From positions 124,001 to 188,000 of the forward strand of contig NZ_RZNB01000006.1 in the NCBI RefSeq assembly GCF_004078635.1: DNA of 64,000 nucleotides, written 5' to 3'. Source of the DNA: Labedella phragmitis (GTDB lineage Bacteria; Actinomycetota; Actinomycetes; Actinomycetales; Microbacteriaceae). The position numbers were made by a program, and so were the translations under genes. A model generated the notes under the pieces. The model was given only the letters and a program-made list of their open reading frames with translations. It was not told where the DNA came from and did not search any database. Shown here piece by piece: positions 8,440 to 17,874 of the stretch. Within the stretch, counting starts at the first letter, position 1. The number at the start of each line of letters is the position of its first letter.

Positions 8440-10008
8440 GTGGATTCATACGGACCCGCGTCGATGCGCCCCACCTCGCTGCGATCGGTCCCCCTCTCGG
8501 ATCTCGAGCGCTCGTTCGGACTCCGCCGCGTGCGCGGCCTCGCCGCCGGGGACCCGTTCGTGTCCGGGGTCTCGATCGACGGCGCGGCCGTCGTCCAGGG
8601 CGACCTCTACATCGGTCTCCCGGGCGCCCGCCACCACGGCGCCGCCTTCGCCGGGCAAGCCGTCGAGGCCGGTGCCGTCGCGATCCTCACGGACGACGAC
8701 GGGATGCTCCTCCTCGAACGCCAGATCGGCGTCCCCGTCCTCGTCTGGAGCCGGCCGCTCCGGCCGCTCGTCGGTATGATCGCCGCGTCGGTGTACGACA
8801 CCGGTTCCCTCGGCCTGCCGACCTTCGCCGTCACCGGGACGAACGGCAAGACGTCGACGACGCACTTCCTCGAGGCTCTGCTCACCGGCATGGGCCTCGT
8901 TCCCGGAGTCAGCTCGACCGCCGAGCGACGGATCGGCTCGACGGTCATCCCGTCGAAACTCACGACGCCCGAGGCCGCCGAGCTGCACGCGATCGTCGCG
9001 CGGATGGCGGAACTCGGTGCGCGTTCGCTCGTCATCGAGGTGAGCGCTCACGCCCTCACCCGTCACCGCGTCGACGGCTTCGTCTTCGACGTGGCAGCGT
9101 TCACCAACCTGAGCCACGATCACCTCGACGACTACGCCGACATGGATGCGTACCTCGCCGCGAAGATCGAGCTGTTCACGTCGTCCCGCTCGCGGCGGGC
9201 CGTCGTCAACCTCGACACTCCGGCCGGCGCGACCGTCGTCGAGCGGTCCCAGGTTCCCGTAGCGACGATCGCGACGGCGGCGGAACCGGGTGCCGTCGTC
9301 GACGCCGACTGGGTCGTCGAGATCGTCGAGGAGTCGCTCGACCACACCGCCTTCACCGTGCGTCACCGCGAGCACGGTGCGCTGAACGCGCGCGTACCGG
9401 TCGTCGGTCGTCACATGGCCGCGAACGGGGGCCTCGCGATCGCGATGCTCGTCGAGTCCGGGCACTCCCTCGAGGAGATCGCGGGCGCCCTCGGTCGCGA
9501 CGGCCTCATCGAGGCCGATCTGCCGGCGCGGGCCGTCCGCATCCCCGCGGCATCGGGGCCCGCGGTGTTCATCGACTCGGGTCACAGCCCCGACGCCTTC
9601 GATAAGACCCTCGCCTCGTTGCGCCGGCTCGCTCGCGGGCGCGTCATCGCCGTCATCGGGGCGAACGGCGATCGGGACACGACGAAACGGGCCGACATGG
9701 GGGCAACCGCCGCCCTCGGCAGCGACCTCGTCGTCGTCACCGATCATCATCCCCGCGGTGAGGATCCCGCAGCGATCCGCGCGGCCGTCATCGCGGGAGC
9801 GAAGGCGGCGCGGCCGGATGCCGACGTCCGGGACATCGCCGACCCCTCGACGGCGATCCGCGCCGCCGTCGGTGCCGCCCGCGAAGGTGACGTCGTCGTG
9901 TGGATGGGTCTCGCGGGCAAGGACTACCGCGAGCTCGACGGGACGACCGTGCCGTTCTCCGTCCCCGGCGAGACGACGGCCGCGCTGCACGAGGCCGGCT
10001 GGCACTGA
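8440..10008 (+). CDS. Mur ligase family protein, MurE-like
   Basis: 522 residues with the three Mur ligase domains: an N-terminal UDP-binding region (SIDGAAVVQGDLYIGLPGARHHG), a central ATPase with the P-loop TGTNGKTSTTHF, and a C-terminal domain with FIDSGHSPDAF and GANGDRD. The fold is that of MurE, which adds the third residue to the peptidoglycan stem peptide. The position that holds DNPR in diaminopimelate-adding MurE reads DHHPRGEDP, so the amino acid specificity may differ. It stands alone, divergent from the site-2 protease and away from any division cluster visible here. GTG at 8440 follows a weak GAGGCG; an ATG at 8464 is possible. Confidence 0.85.
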   Translation: MDSYGPASMRPTSLRSVPLSDLERSFGLRRVRGLAAGDPFVSGVSIDGAAVVQGDLYIGLPGARHHGAAFAGQAVEAGAVAILTDDDGMLLLERQIGVPVLVWSRPLRPLVGMIAASVYDTGSLGLPTFAVTGTNGKTSTTHFLEALLTGMGLVPGVSSTAERRIGSTVIPSKLTTPEAAELHAIVARMAELGARSLVIEVSAHALTRHRVDGFVFDVAAFTNLSHDHLDDYADMDAYLAAKIELFTSSRSRRAVVNLDTPAGATVVERSQVPVATIATAAEPGAVVDADWVVEIVEESLDHTAFTVRHREHGALNARVPVVGRHMAANGGLAIAMLVESGHSLEEIAGALGRDGLIEADLPARAVRIPAASGPAVFIDSGHSPDAFDKTLASLRRLARGRVIAVIGANGDRDTTKRADMGATAALGSDLVVVTDHHPRGEDPAAIRAAVIAGAKAARPDADVRDIADPSTAIRAAVGAAREGDVVVWMGLAGKDYRELDGTTVPFSVPGETTAALHEAGWH

Positions 10009-10063
10009 CCCGATGGTCGCTCGCTGACCGCGGGCTGATTCAGCGGCGACGACGCAACCGGCG

Positions 10064-11146
10064 TCAACGCGCGGCGATGAGCGACCGCGCGGTTCGACGC
10101 GCCCAGTCCTCGGCGTCTGCAAGGGTCTCCCGGTTCACGTCCTCCGCTCCCTCGTGCGCGTCGACCACCCGGCGCACGGTCTCGACGATCTCGAGGTAGC
10201 GGATCGCGCCGTCATGGAAGGCGTCGACGGCCTCCTCGTTCGCGGCGTTGAAGACGGCGGGGAAGGTCCCGCCGGCGCGGCCGACGACCTTCGCGAGGTC
10301 GAGGGCGGGGAATGCCTCGGCGTCGAGGGGCTCGAAGGTCCACGAACTCGCCGTGGTCCAATCCAGCGGACGTCCGACGCCCGCGACCCGATTCGGCCAG
10401 TCGAGCCCGAGGGAGATCGGGAGCCGCATGTCGGGAGGGGAGGCCTGGACGATCGAGCTTCCGTCGACGAATTCGACGAGCGAGTGCACGATCGATTGCG
10501 GGTGCACGACGACGTCGATGCGCTCGTACGGCACGTCGAAGAGAATGTGCGCCTCGATCACCTCGAGCCCCTTGTTGACGAGGGTCGCCGAGTTCGTCGT
10601 GACGACGCGTCCCATGTCCCATGTCGGGTGGGCGAGAGCCTCAGCGGGCGTGACGTTCTCGAGCTGGGCACGGCGACGCCCCCGGAAGGGTCCGCCGGAA
10701 GCGGTGAGGACGAGTCGACGGACCTCGGAGGCCTCGCCGGCCCGGAGCGCTTGCGCGATCGCCGAGTGTTCCGAGTCGACGGGAACGATCTGCCCGGGGC
10801 GCGCAACGCGCTTCACGAGGTCGCCCCCGACGATGAGGGACTCCTTGTTGGCGAGAGCGAGAGTCGCCCCCGACTCGAGGGCCGCCATCGTGGGCCCGAG
10901 CCCGACGGACCCGGTGATGCCGTTGAGGACGACGTCCGCCTCGACACCGCGGACGAGTCGTTCGGCGTCGTCCGCTCCCAGCGCCGTCTCGTCGACCGAG
11001 AAGGCCTCCGCTTGCGCTGCGAGCCCCTCACTGTCGCGGCCGGCGGCGAGACCGACGATCTCGAAGCGTTCGGGGTTGGCCCGGATCACGTCGAGGGCCT
11101 GGGTACCGATGGAACCGGTGGATCCGAGGATGATGACGCGGCGCAT
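10064..11146 (-). CDS. dxr: 1-deoxy-D-xylulose 5-phosphate reductoisomerase
   Basis: Converts DXP to methylerythritol 4-phosphate with NADPH, the first committed step of the MEP pathway. 360 residues. NADPH-binding [13 protein letters not shown] is at the N-terminus; [24 protein letters not shown] and [20 protein letters not shown] cover the metal and substrate site. It is convergent with the Mur ligase and leaves a 55-base gap. ATG at 11146 has TAGCCT six bases upstream and no ribosome binding site, so the message is probably leaderless. Confidence 0.97.
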   Translation of the reverse strand: MRRVIILGSTGSIGTQALDVIRANPERFEIVGLAAGRDSEGLAAQAEAFSVDETALGADDAERLVRGVEADVVLNGITGSVGLGPTMAALESGATLALANKESLIVGGDLVKRVARPGQIVPVDSEHSAIAQALRAGEASEVRRLVLTASGGPFRGRRRAQLENVTPAEALAHPTWDMGRVVTTNSATLVNKGLEVIEAHILFDVPYERIDVVVHPQSIVHSLVEFVDGSSIVQASPPDMRLPISLGLDWPNRVAGVGRPLDWTTASSWTFEPLDAEAFPALDLAKVVGRAGGTFPAVFNAANEEAVDAFHDGAIRYLEIVETVRRVVDAHEGAEDVNRETLADAEDWARRTARSLIAAR

Positions 11147-11158
11147 ATCGTCAGGCTA
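11147..11158 (-). promoter_or_regulatory. -10 element of dxr, leaderless arrangement
   Basis: TAGCCT at 11158-11153 followed by GACGAT and the ATG of dxr. Same six-base spacing as for proS and ispG. Confidence 0.5.
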
Positions 11159-11187
11159 GCGTCCGCCGGGCGGACAGGACCGGTCGC

Positions 11188-12198
11188 TCAGTCGGTTCCG
11201 GCGGGCGCCGGGACCGTGCTCGTCGCGAGGATGTCGACGACGAAGACGAGCGTGTCCGTGCCTTCGATGCCCGCTTGCGAGTTGCCGGCCTCGCCGTAGC
11301 CGAGGGCCGGCGGGATCACGACGACCACCTGGCTGCCGACCTGCTGACCGACGAGCGCCTGCTTGAAGCCGGGGACGACCTGTTCGGTGTTGAAGGACGC
11401 GGGGGTGCCGCGGTCCCAGCTGCCGTCGAAGACCTCGCCGGTGCGCCAGATGACGCCCTCGTACTGGACGGTGACGTTGTCGCCCGCCGCGACGGTGTCG
11501 CCGTCACCCTGCTTGAGCACCGCCAACTGGAGCTCGCTCGGCGCATCGGTGTCCGGAATCGTGACGGTGGGCGCACCCGAATCGTCGAGTTCCACCTCGG
11601 GCAGTCCGGGCGTCGGGTCGACAGGCGTTCCCGTCGCTCGCGTCGGAAGGATCGACACGATGTCCGCGACGATGACGATCGAATCGCCCGGGGCGACCTC
11701 GCCGCCCTGCGAGCCCTGGTCTCCGAAAGCGTCGGCAGCCGTGACCACGGAGACCATGCGCGAACCGACGGTCGCGCACTCGATCGTGCGGACGAGCCCG
11801 GGGATGAATTGTGTGTCGTCGACCGTGATCTGCTGGGCGGTGCCTTCACCGTACGCGGTCTGCGAGAACTGCGTCCCCGTGGCGGCGCCGTACACGGTGA
11901 GCTCGACGCCGACGGTGTCGCCCGGCTTCGTCTCGTCTCCGTCGCCCTCGACCACGGCCCGGCGCTCGGTCGTGTCCACCGAGACGGGCGTCGGGATCTC
12001 GACCGTCGGGGCCGTCCCGAAGTCATCGCTCACCGTGACGGAGTCGACGGCATCGCCCGATGCGGTGTCGGCGCACGTCCCCGAAGCGGCCGACGGAGCC
12101 GGGGTGCTGGCTCCGGGAGCCGGTGCGCCGGCACACGCAGCGAGGACGAGGACCGACGCCGGGACGGCAGCGAGCAGGGACAGGGCACGACGACGCAT
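11188..12198 (-). CDS. FKBP-type peptidyl-prolyl isomerase lipoprotein with two FKBP domains
   Basis: 336 residues. A lipoprotein signal peptide ends at a lipobox (VLVLAACAG, Cys at about 22), followed by an Ala/Pro-rich linker. Two FKBP-like units follow. The first, about 80-195, is degenerate (KPGDTVGVELTVYGAATG, FIPGLVRTIECATVGS). The second, about 225-325, is well conserved (VTVQYEGVIWRTGEVFDGSW, VPGFKQALVGQQVGSQ, IPPALGYGEAG). It would catalyse proline isomerisation in exported proteins at the outer face of the membrane. The tandem arrangement is seen in other high-GC actinobacteria. It is divergent from the acyltransferase gene. Confidence 0.92.
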   Translation of the reverse strand: MRRRALSLLAAVPASVLVLAACAGAPAPGASTPAPSAASGTCADTASGDAVDSVTVSDDFGTAPTVEIPTPVSVDTTERRAVVEGDGDETKPGDTVGVELTVYGAATGTQFSQTAYGEGTAQQITVDDTQFIPGLVRTIECATVGSRMVSVVTAADAFGDQGSQGGEVAPGDSIVIVADIVSILPTRATGTPVDPTPGLPEVELDDSGAPTVTIPDTDAPSELQLAVLKQGDGDTVAAGDNVTVQYEGVIWRTGEVFDGSWDRGTPASFNTEQVVPGFKQALVGQQVGSQVVVVIPPALGYGEAGNSQAGIEGTDTLVFVVDILATSTVPAPAGTD

Positions 12199-12325
12199 GT
12201 GAGCACTTTCGGTGGGGGCGGTGTATCCCTAGCCTGCCCCATCAAGGTGATGGAAACCTGCACACGTTCGAGCGACGGTGGAGTGCGCATGGAACGGCCC
12301 GCGATGATCTCGCGCCCGACCGGTT

Positions 12326-12347
12326 GTCATGCCGAGCACGGCATGAC
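12326..12347. promoter_or_regulatory. Perfect palindrome upstream of the acyltransferase gene
   Basis: GTCATGCCG and its exact reverse complement are separated by AGCA. The site covers the region expected for the -35 of the promoter whose -10 (TACGCT) is at 12356-12361. It could be a repressor operator or, if transcribed from further upstream, a hairpin. No regulator gene is adjacent. Confidence 0.4.
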
Positions 12348-12355
12348 TCCTCGCC

Positions 12356-12367
12356 TACGCTCGATGC
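12356..12367 (+). promoter_or_regulatory. -10 element of the acyltransferase gene, leaderless arrangement
   Basis: TACGCT at 12356-12361, six bases, then GTG at 12368. No Shine-Dalgarno is present. Confidence 0.45.
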
Positions 12368-13132
12368 GTGCCAGAGACCGTTGTCATCGATTCCCCCCGA
12401 GACGGCACCGGTCGTCCCGGTGCCGTCTACTGGCTGGGGCGGGCGATCCTCCGTCCCGTCGTCCGCGTGCTCTGGAGGCCGCGCATCGAGGGGCGACGCA
12501 ACGTCCCGAAGCGAGGACGTGTGATCTTCGCGAGCAATCACCTGTCGTTCATCGACAGTGTCGCCATCCCCGTCGCCGCTCCGCGCCCCGTTCAGTTCCT
12601 CGCGAAGTCGTCGTACTTCGAGGGGACGGGCTTCTCCGGATGGGTGAGCCGGACGTTCTTCGGAGCGATCGGAGCCGTCGGAGTCGACCGCCGCTCGGCG
12701 CAGGCAGCGCAGGCAGCCCTCGACCAGGGCAAGCGCATCCTCGAGACGGAGAGCGCGTTCGCGATCTACCCCGAGGGCACCCGCTCGCTCGACGGCCGCC
12801 TCTACAAGGGACGCACGGGAGTCGCATGGCTCGCCCTCTCGACGGGAGCAGTCGTGGTCCCCGTCGGGCTCGTGGGAACGGCGGAGGTGATGCCGGTCGG
12901 TTCGACGCGCCCCCGGTTCAAGCGCATCACGGTGCGCTTCGGCGAGCCCATCGACGTGTCGCATCTCGGTCCGGCCGAGTCGGGCAAGGCGCGTCGACTC
13001 GCGACGGACGAGATCATGGCCGCGATCCACGCCCTGAGCGGCCAGGAGCTCGCCGGGACGTACAACGAGGCTCCGCCGGTCGACGCGATGGAGAAGATCA
13101 AGCGCGCGGTCCTGCGGCCCGAACGATTCTGA
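12368..13132 (+). CDS. plsC: 1-acyl-sn-glycerol-3-phosphate acyltransferase (PlsC family)
   Basis: 254 residues. Transfers an acyl chain to lysophosphatidic acid to make phosphatidic acid, the branch point of phospholipid synthesis, at the cytoplasmic membrane. The acceptor/catalytic motif NHxSxxD is present as NHLSFID, and the substrate motif as FAIYPEGTRS. Length is normal. The C-terminus is polar and basic. It converges on the OsmC gene with only eight bases between the stops, which lie in a small palindrome (CTGATCCCCGGATCAG). Actinobacteria often have several PlsC paralogues, so the symbol is a family assignment. Confidence 0.9.
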   Translation: MPETVVIDSPRDGTGRPGAVYWLGRAILRPVVRVLWRPRIEGRRNVPKRGRVIFASNHLSFIDSVAIPVAAPRPVQFLAKSSYFEGTGFSGWVSRTFFGAIGAVGVDRRSAQAAQAALDQGKRILETESAFAIYPEGTRSLDGRLYKGRTGVAWLALSTGAVVVPVGLVGTAEVMPVGSTRPRFKRITVRFGEPIDVSHLGPAESGKARRLATDEIMAAIHALSGQELAGTYNEAPPVDAMEKIKRAVLRPERF

Positions 13133-13140
13133 TCCCCGGA

Positions 13141-13635
13141 TCAGGAGCCGCTTTCGGTGTCCTGTCCTGCCACGAGGATCGTCGGTTCGTGCCGCACCGG
13201 GAAGTTCACGGAGTTCGCGATGAAGCACAACCGATTGGCCTCGGCGTGTGCCGCCGTCGCCGCGTCGACCATGTCGGCCGACGCGACCGTGACGACGGGC
13301 CGCAGGAGGACGTCGCTGAACGCGCCGCTCGCGGCGCCGTCCTCCGTCAGGGTGCCGACGGCGGAGTCCCGGTAGTCCGTCACGACGACCCCGGCGGTGA
13401 CCGCGGCGTAGAGGTAGGAGAGCAGATGGCACTGTGCGAGCGCGCCCAGGAGCAGTTGCTCCGGGTTCCATCGCTCCGGGTCGCCGCGGAAGGGCTTGTC
13501 GGCGGATCCGGCGATCGGATCGGCAGCGATGCTGCGGATCTCGACCTGTCGGGAGTAGTCGCGGTAGCCGCTCGTCCCCGAACCGAGGTTGCCCTGCCAG
13601 TCGATGTCGACGGCGTAATGGTGTGTTCCCGGCAT
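13141..13635 (-). CDS. OsmC family peroxiredoxin-like protein
   Basis: 164 residues from ATG at 13635; the long open frame further upstream is only the antisense of the asparaginase gene. The N-terminal strand HHYAVDIDWQGNLGSGTSGYRDYSR and the helix LLLGALAQCHLLSYLYAA are characteristic, and the second conserved cysteine is in ANRLCFIANSVNFPV. OsmC proteins reduce organic hydroperoxides with this thiol pair in the cytoplasm. It is transcribed toward plsC and divergent from the asparaginase gene. Confidence 0.88.
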   Translation of the reverse strand: MPGTHHYAVDIDWQGNLGSGTSGYRDYSRQVEIRSIAADPIAGSADKPFRGDPERWNPEQLLLGALAQCHLLSYLYAAVTAGVVVTDYRDSAVGTLTEDGAASGAFSDVLLRPVVTVASADMVDAATAAHAEANRLCFIANSVNFPVRHEPTILVAGQDTESGS

Positions 13636-13695
13636 GGGACCAGTGTTCCACACGCACGGGACGTGTCGTCCGGGAAGCGGAGCACGCCCCGCGGA

Positions 13696-13701
13696 TAGGC
13701 T
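13696..13701 (+). promoter_or_regulatory. Candidate -10 element for the asparaginase gene
   Basis: TAGGCT lies 40 bases upstream of the ATG. This gene, unlike several neighbours, has a leader with a good ribosome binding site (GGAGGGAG). Confidence 0.35.
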
Positions 13702-13741
13702 GGAGCGTCGTCGGGATGGACCCGAGGCGGAGGGAGCACGG

Positions 13742-14743
13742 ATGTCGTCGCTTGGCACGTTCACGCCGGCGGAAGCCGTCGAACTGGCGGTCGTGGAACG
13801 TTCGGGTTTCGTGGAGTCGCGACACATCGGCTCGGCCGTGGTGATCGCTCCAGACGGCGCGATCACGAAGAGGCTGGGTTCGCCCGATTCGCCCGTCTTC
13901 CCCCGCTCGAGCCTCAAGCCCTTCCAGGCGCTCGCGGTGTTGAACGCCGGCGTTCCCCTTCGAGACGAGCACGCGGCGCTCGCGACTGCGAGCCACGCCG
14001 GCACCGCTCGCCACGTGTCGGTGGTGCGGGCCATGCTCGCCTCCGCCGCGCTCTCCGAGGACGCTCTGCAGTGCCCCGCCGACTGGCCGCTCGATCGACG
14101 GGCCCGGGACGAGGCGGTCGCATCCGGCCACGCGCCCGCTCGCGTCACGATGAACTGTTCGGGTAAGCACGCCGCGATGTTGATCGCGTGCGTCGCCAAT
14201 GGGTGGCCGATCGACTCCTATCTCGATCCTGCGCATCCCCTGCAGGCCGCCGTTCGTGACACCGTCGAGCGACTCACGGGCGAGCGACCGGCCGCGACCG
14301 CCGTCGACGGATGCGGCGCCCCCGTGCTCGCGATCGGTCTCACGGCTCTCGCCCGCGGCATCCAGAAGTTCGCGACGTCGTCGATGTCCTCTCCTTTCGC
14401 GCTCTACCGCAACGCGGCGACGATCGTCGATGCCGTGCGGCGCCACCCCTGGGCCATCGACGGAACGGGTCGCGACAACACGATCGTGATCGAACGCCTG
14501 GGGGTCTTCGCGAAGGGCGGCGCTGAGGGTGTCATGGTCATGACGGCGCCGGACGGCACGACCGTCACCTCGAAGACGCTCGACGGTAGTTCGCGCGCGG
14601 CGACCGTCGTGGCGCTCGCGCTCCTCGTCGAAGCCGGTGCACTCGAGGCGTCGTCCGTCGACGCCGTTCTGCCGGATCTCCACCTCGACGTGCTCGGGGG
14701 CGGAGCCCCCGTCGGTCGGATCCGTTCCGTCGTCGGAGGCTGA
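13742..14743 (+). CDS. Asparaginase, type II-like of the Rhizobium/thermolabile family
   Basis: 333 residues. Similar in sequence pattern to the Rhizobium etli AnsA family, not to the E. coli threonine-type enzymes: ERSGFVESRHIGSAVVI, FPRSSLKPFQALA, the active-site regions NCSGKHAAMLIA and VDGCGAPV, and a C-terminal GRDNTIVIERLGVFAKGGAEG. It would hydrolyse L-asparagine to aspartate and ammonia. ATG at 13742 is preceded by GGAGGGAG at good spacing. It is convergent with the FtsK/EccC-like gene, leaving eight bases. Confidence 0.87.
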   Translation: MSSLGTFTPAEAVELAVVERSGFVESRHIGSAVVIAPDGAITKRLGSPDSPVFPRSSLKPFQALAVLNAGVPLRDEHAALATASHAGTARHVSVVRAMLASAALSEDALQCPADWPLDRRARDEAVASGHAPARVTMNCSGKHAAMLIACVANGWPIDSYLDPAHPLQAAVRDTVERLTGERPAATAVDGCGAPVLAIGLTALARGIQKFATSSMSSPFALYRNAATIVDAVRRHPWAIDGTGRDNTIVIERLGVFAKGGAEGVMVMTAPDGTTVTSKTLDGSSRAATVVALALLVEAGALEASSVDAVLPDLHLDVLGGGAPVGRIRSVVGG

Positions 14744-14751
14744 CGCGCGGC

Positions 14752-17700
14752 TCATCGTCCCGGCTCCAGCCGATTCGTTGCCGAGCCCCGGCGCGCCGAA
14801 CGTCGGGATCCCGACACCGGAGCGGGTTCCTCGGGCCGGAGGGTGTCGGTGTCGAACGACACGCGTTCGACGTGCCCGTCTGGACGGAGCAGCCACCCAT
14901 GCGGGGATCCCGGCGCCACCCACGGCGGCAGCTCCGCACGGCGGGTGAGGGCGCGCCACTCGGAGATGCTCGTGTCCTCGAGGACGACGGTGGCGCTCGA
15001 ACGGAGCGCCGGCAACAACGCCCACTGCTGCTGCCATGCGTCGAGCTCGCCGACCACGACACTCGTTCCGGCTCCCACCGCGAGATCGTCCACCCGGAGC
15101 GTGCCCTGGCTGGGTGCGCCCAGCACGAGGACGTCCTCCGCTCCCCTCTGCCGCGCCCAACGCGCGCGAAGGGCTGGCCGTCGAGTGACGATCATGAGGA
15201 GCCCCGGCCGGAGGGGAACGGCGGCGGGCCGCAGCCGCTCCGGCACACGGGTCGTCCCGTCGGGAATCGCCACTTGGAGCTCGTGACCGTGCCAGGTGCC
15301 GCTTCCCGGCCGGCGATCGCCGCGGAAGGTCGCACCGTCGCCTCCCGACAGCACGTGCTCCTGCTTGTTCGCGGCTCCGAGTCGGAGGGTCGAGCCGACG
15401 AGCGAGGCCAGGGCCAGGATGTCTCCCGTCGCCCGGTGAGCGGCGAGCACGACGTGGACTCCTCGGCCTGGGCCCGCCCGGAGGATCTCGGAGAGCTCGT
15501 CACGAGCCGCACGCGCGTAGTCGTCGCCCCACCGCGCCATGAGGAGATCGACGTCGTCGATCAGCACGAGGACCCGATCGGCACCGGGCTCCCCCGTCCG
15601 CACCTGTCGGCCGATCTCCTGCAGAGCGTCCCACGCCCATTCCGGATCGACCGGCACGGACTGCACGGTCCACCCCGGCCGGGACTGGGCGACGATGAGC
15701 GCGAGGAGTGTCGAGGAGCCCCGCCCAGCGGAACCGAGGACGAGGAGATGCCCGTCGTCCTCCGGGCGGTACCAGGCGACGGGCTGGCGTTGTTCACCGG
15801 GGAGGTCGAATCGCCCCAGTCCGAATCCGTCGACGTCGCCCTCGGTCCTCGCGTCCGTCAGATCCTCCAGCGGGATCCGTTCGGGCAGCGGGTCGAGCCA
15901 GGGGCGCCGCACGCCCGTGGCCGACGGACGGCGGGCGAGCATGTCGATGTGGGCCGACGTGGTCGTCGCGATCTGCGCCACGACCCCCGGCCGTCCGCCC
16001 AGGGAGACGATGACCCGGCCGGGCTGCGACGGCGGGAGAGCCGCAGCGTCCGGAGATCCGACGACGGCCAGGCTGTCTCCCGCATTGTTGACCCTCAAGC
16101 TGATGCGGATGTCGCAATTGGCGAGCACTCCGTCGCGGACGGCGGAGGCTGGGCGCTGAGTGCACAGGACCAGGTGAACACCGAGGGATCGTCCGCGCGC
16201 CGCGAGATCGACGAACACGGCGTGCAGGTCGGGGAACATCTCGATCATCGCCGCGAACTCGTCGACGACGATGACGAGCCGCGGCATCGCCCCGTCGGTC
16301 GCATCGCGGACGTCGCGCAGGCCGGACTCGTGCAACCACCGTTCCCGATGTCGCACCTCGGCTCGGAGGCTCTCGAGTGCTCGAGCGGCCGTCGCCTCGT
16401 CGAGATCCGTCACGAGCCCCACGACGTTGGGTACGTCGTGCAGCGCGCCGAACGTCGCACCACCCTTGAAGTCGAAGAGCAGCAGCGATACCTGGTCGGC
16501 TGAAGCCGCCGACGCGAGGCCGACGATCCAGGTGATGAGGAGTTCGCTCTTCCCGCTTCCCGTCGTTCCACCGATCACGGCGTGCGGTCCGTCGGCGACG
16601 AGATCGACCACGAGCGGCCCGTTCGACGTGGCGCCGAGAGGAACCGCGAGCCGGTGCACGGACGTCCGCTCGGCGCCGGGAAGCTCGTCGAACCGCAGGC
16701 TCGCCGGTGGTTCGTTCCGTTCCCTCGAGAGCCCGAGCGCCACGGCATCCGACTCCATCGCCTCGGCGAAGCGCCGTGCATCCGGCGCGGACACGGGATC
16801 CGGTCGAGCCGCGATGCCGTGCACGGCGTCGGCGCGGCGCCAGCGCACCGCGAGCGGCGACTCGCACTCGACGATCTCGACGCATGTCGATGGGAGATCC
16901 GCGACGGAACGAGCGACGACGAGCCGGAGGTCGGCAGGGGCGACCTCGGCCTCGAACTCTCCGCTCCTCTCGTCGACGCTCAGGGTGAGGGCGGGACGTC
17001 CGGTACCGACGCTGTGCGAGCGGCTGCCGAGGTGGGGCAACGCGCGGAACTCGTCCCAGCCCGACGACGGCATCGACACGACGGTGAGCGCGTCCGGCGG
17101 CATCGCGTGCGTCACCTGGACGAGGAGCCCCCGAGCCACCGCTCGAGCGAGCGGCAGTGGGCCGACGACGCCGATACCGTGGCGCGCATCGACGGTGACG
17201 GGCACGTCCTCGATGGTGGCGGCCCGCTGCCGCAGGTCCTCCGTCGCCGCGTCGTCCGTCCCCTCGACGCGGAGCGTGCTCCGAGCCGATCCCCTTCCGA
17301 TACTCACGAGAGTCGCGCGCTCGACCGGCACCCGCCAGCGCGCATCGGTGCGACCGATCTCGACAACGAGCGCTGCAGGGGGATGCTCGGCGATCCGCTC
17401 TCGCCGCTCCGTCTCGTGGGCGCGTGTGATGGCGGCCTCGACCTCGAGGAGCGCGGCGGCATGACGTGTGCAGGCGGACCGATGCCGCCGCCGTCCGCCC
17501 ACGCCAGCGTCGAGGTAACCGGCGATGGCCATGACCGGCCCGAACGCGGCGAACATCAACGCGAACGGCGATCGGGTGACCGCCCACATCGCGAGGGCGA
17601 CGACCACGGGCGCGATCGTCGCGAGCGTGGGGAACGGCTGGGCTTCTCGTGGGGTCGGAGGAGCGGGCAGGGTGATGCGAGCCGGGACGACGGACAGGGA

Positions 17701-17835
17701 CGGACTCGGGATCGGCATGACGCGATTCCACCAGGAGACGTCACGACGCCCGGCCGGGGACGACGGGACCGGGGACACGAGGACACCTCGCCCGTCCTGT
17801 GGACGGCGGTTCCGAGGACGGCTCGCGACCGTCAC
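14752..17835 (-). CDS. Orphan EccC/EssC-like FtsK-SpoIIIE ATPase
   Basis: 1027 residues from GTG 17835; ATG 17718 (988 residues) is an equally good start with a GGTGG upstream. Two membrane helices near the N-terminus (IAPVVVALAMWAV and ALMFAAFGPVMAIAGYL) precede three ATPase-like modules. The first is intact, with Walker A GGTTGSGKSE at about residue 423 and Walker B LVIVVDEFA at about 518. The second is degenerate in its P-loop (GSAGRGSST, about 697) but keeps LVLIDDVDLL. The third lacks a P-loop. This is the layout of the motor of type VII secretion (EccC/EssC). No WXG100 substrate, EccB, EccD or EccE is in the window. The next gene upstream is a PP2C phosphatase. Confidence 0.82.
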   Translation of the reverse strand: MTVASRPRNRRPQDGRGVLVSPVPSSPAGRRDVSWWNRVMPIPSPSLSVVPARITLPAPPTPREAQPFPTLATIAPVVVALAMWAVTRSPFALMFAAFGPVMAIAGYLDAGVGGRRRHRSACTRHAAALLEVEAAITRAHETERRERIAEHPPAALVVEIGRTDARWRVPVERATLVSIGRGSARSTLRVEGTDDAATEDLRQRAATIEDVPVTVDARHGIGVVGPLPLARAVARGLLVQVTHAMPPDALTVVSMPSSGWDEFRALPHLGSRSHSVGTGRPALTLSVDERSGEFEAEVAPADLRLVVARSVADLPSTCVEIVECESPLAVRWRRADAVHGIAARPDPVSAPDARRFAEAMESDAVALGLSRERNEPPASLRFDELPGAERTSVHRLAVPLGATSNGPLVVDLVADGPHAVIGGTTGSGKSELLITWIVGLASAASADQVSLLLFDFKGGATFGALHDVPNVVGLVTDLDEATAARALESLRAEVRHRERWLHESGLRDVRDATDGAMPRLVIVVDEFAAMIEMFPDLHAVFVDLAARGRSLGVHLVLCTQRPASAVRDGVLANCDIRISLRVNNAGDSLAVVGSPDAAALPPSQPGRVIVSLGGRPGVVAQIATTTSAHIDMLARRPSATGVRRPWLDPLPERIPLEDLTDARTEGDVDGFGLGRFDLPGEQRQPVAWYRPEDDGHLLVLGSAGRGSSTLLALIVAQSRPGWTVQSVPVDPEWAWDALQEIGRQVRTGEPGADRVLVLIDDVDLLMARWGDDYARAARDELSEILRAGPGRGVHVVLAAHRATGDILALASLVGSTLRLGAANKQEHVLSGGDGATFRGDRRPGSGTWHGHELQVAIPDGTTRVPERLRPAAVPLRPGLLMIVTRRPALRARWARQRGAEDVLVLGAPSQGTLRVDDLAVGAGTSVVVGELDAWQQQWALLPALRSSATVVLEDTSISEWRALTRRAELPPWVAPGSPHGWLLRPDGHVERVSFDTDTLRPEEPAPVSGSRRSARRGSATNRLEPGR

Positions 17836-17874
17836 TCGGCGCGGGAGGATCGATGACCCGACGCAGCGGTACCG

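Noticed and set aside
13131..13146. Small palindrome at the plsC/OsmC stop codons as a terminator
   Set aside because: The stem is only seven bases with a two-base loop; too weak to call alone.
12242..15160. Long minus-strand frame across plsC, OsmC and asparaginase
   Set aside because: Only its overlap with real genes in another frame keeps it open; no protein family is visible.
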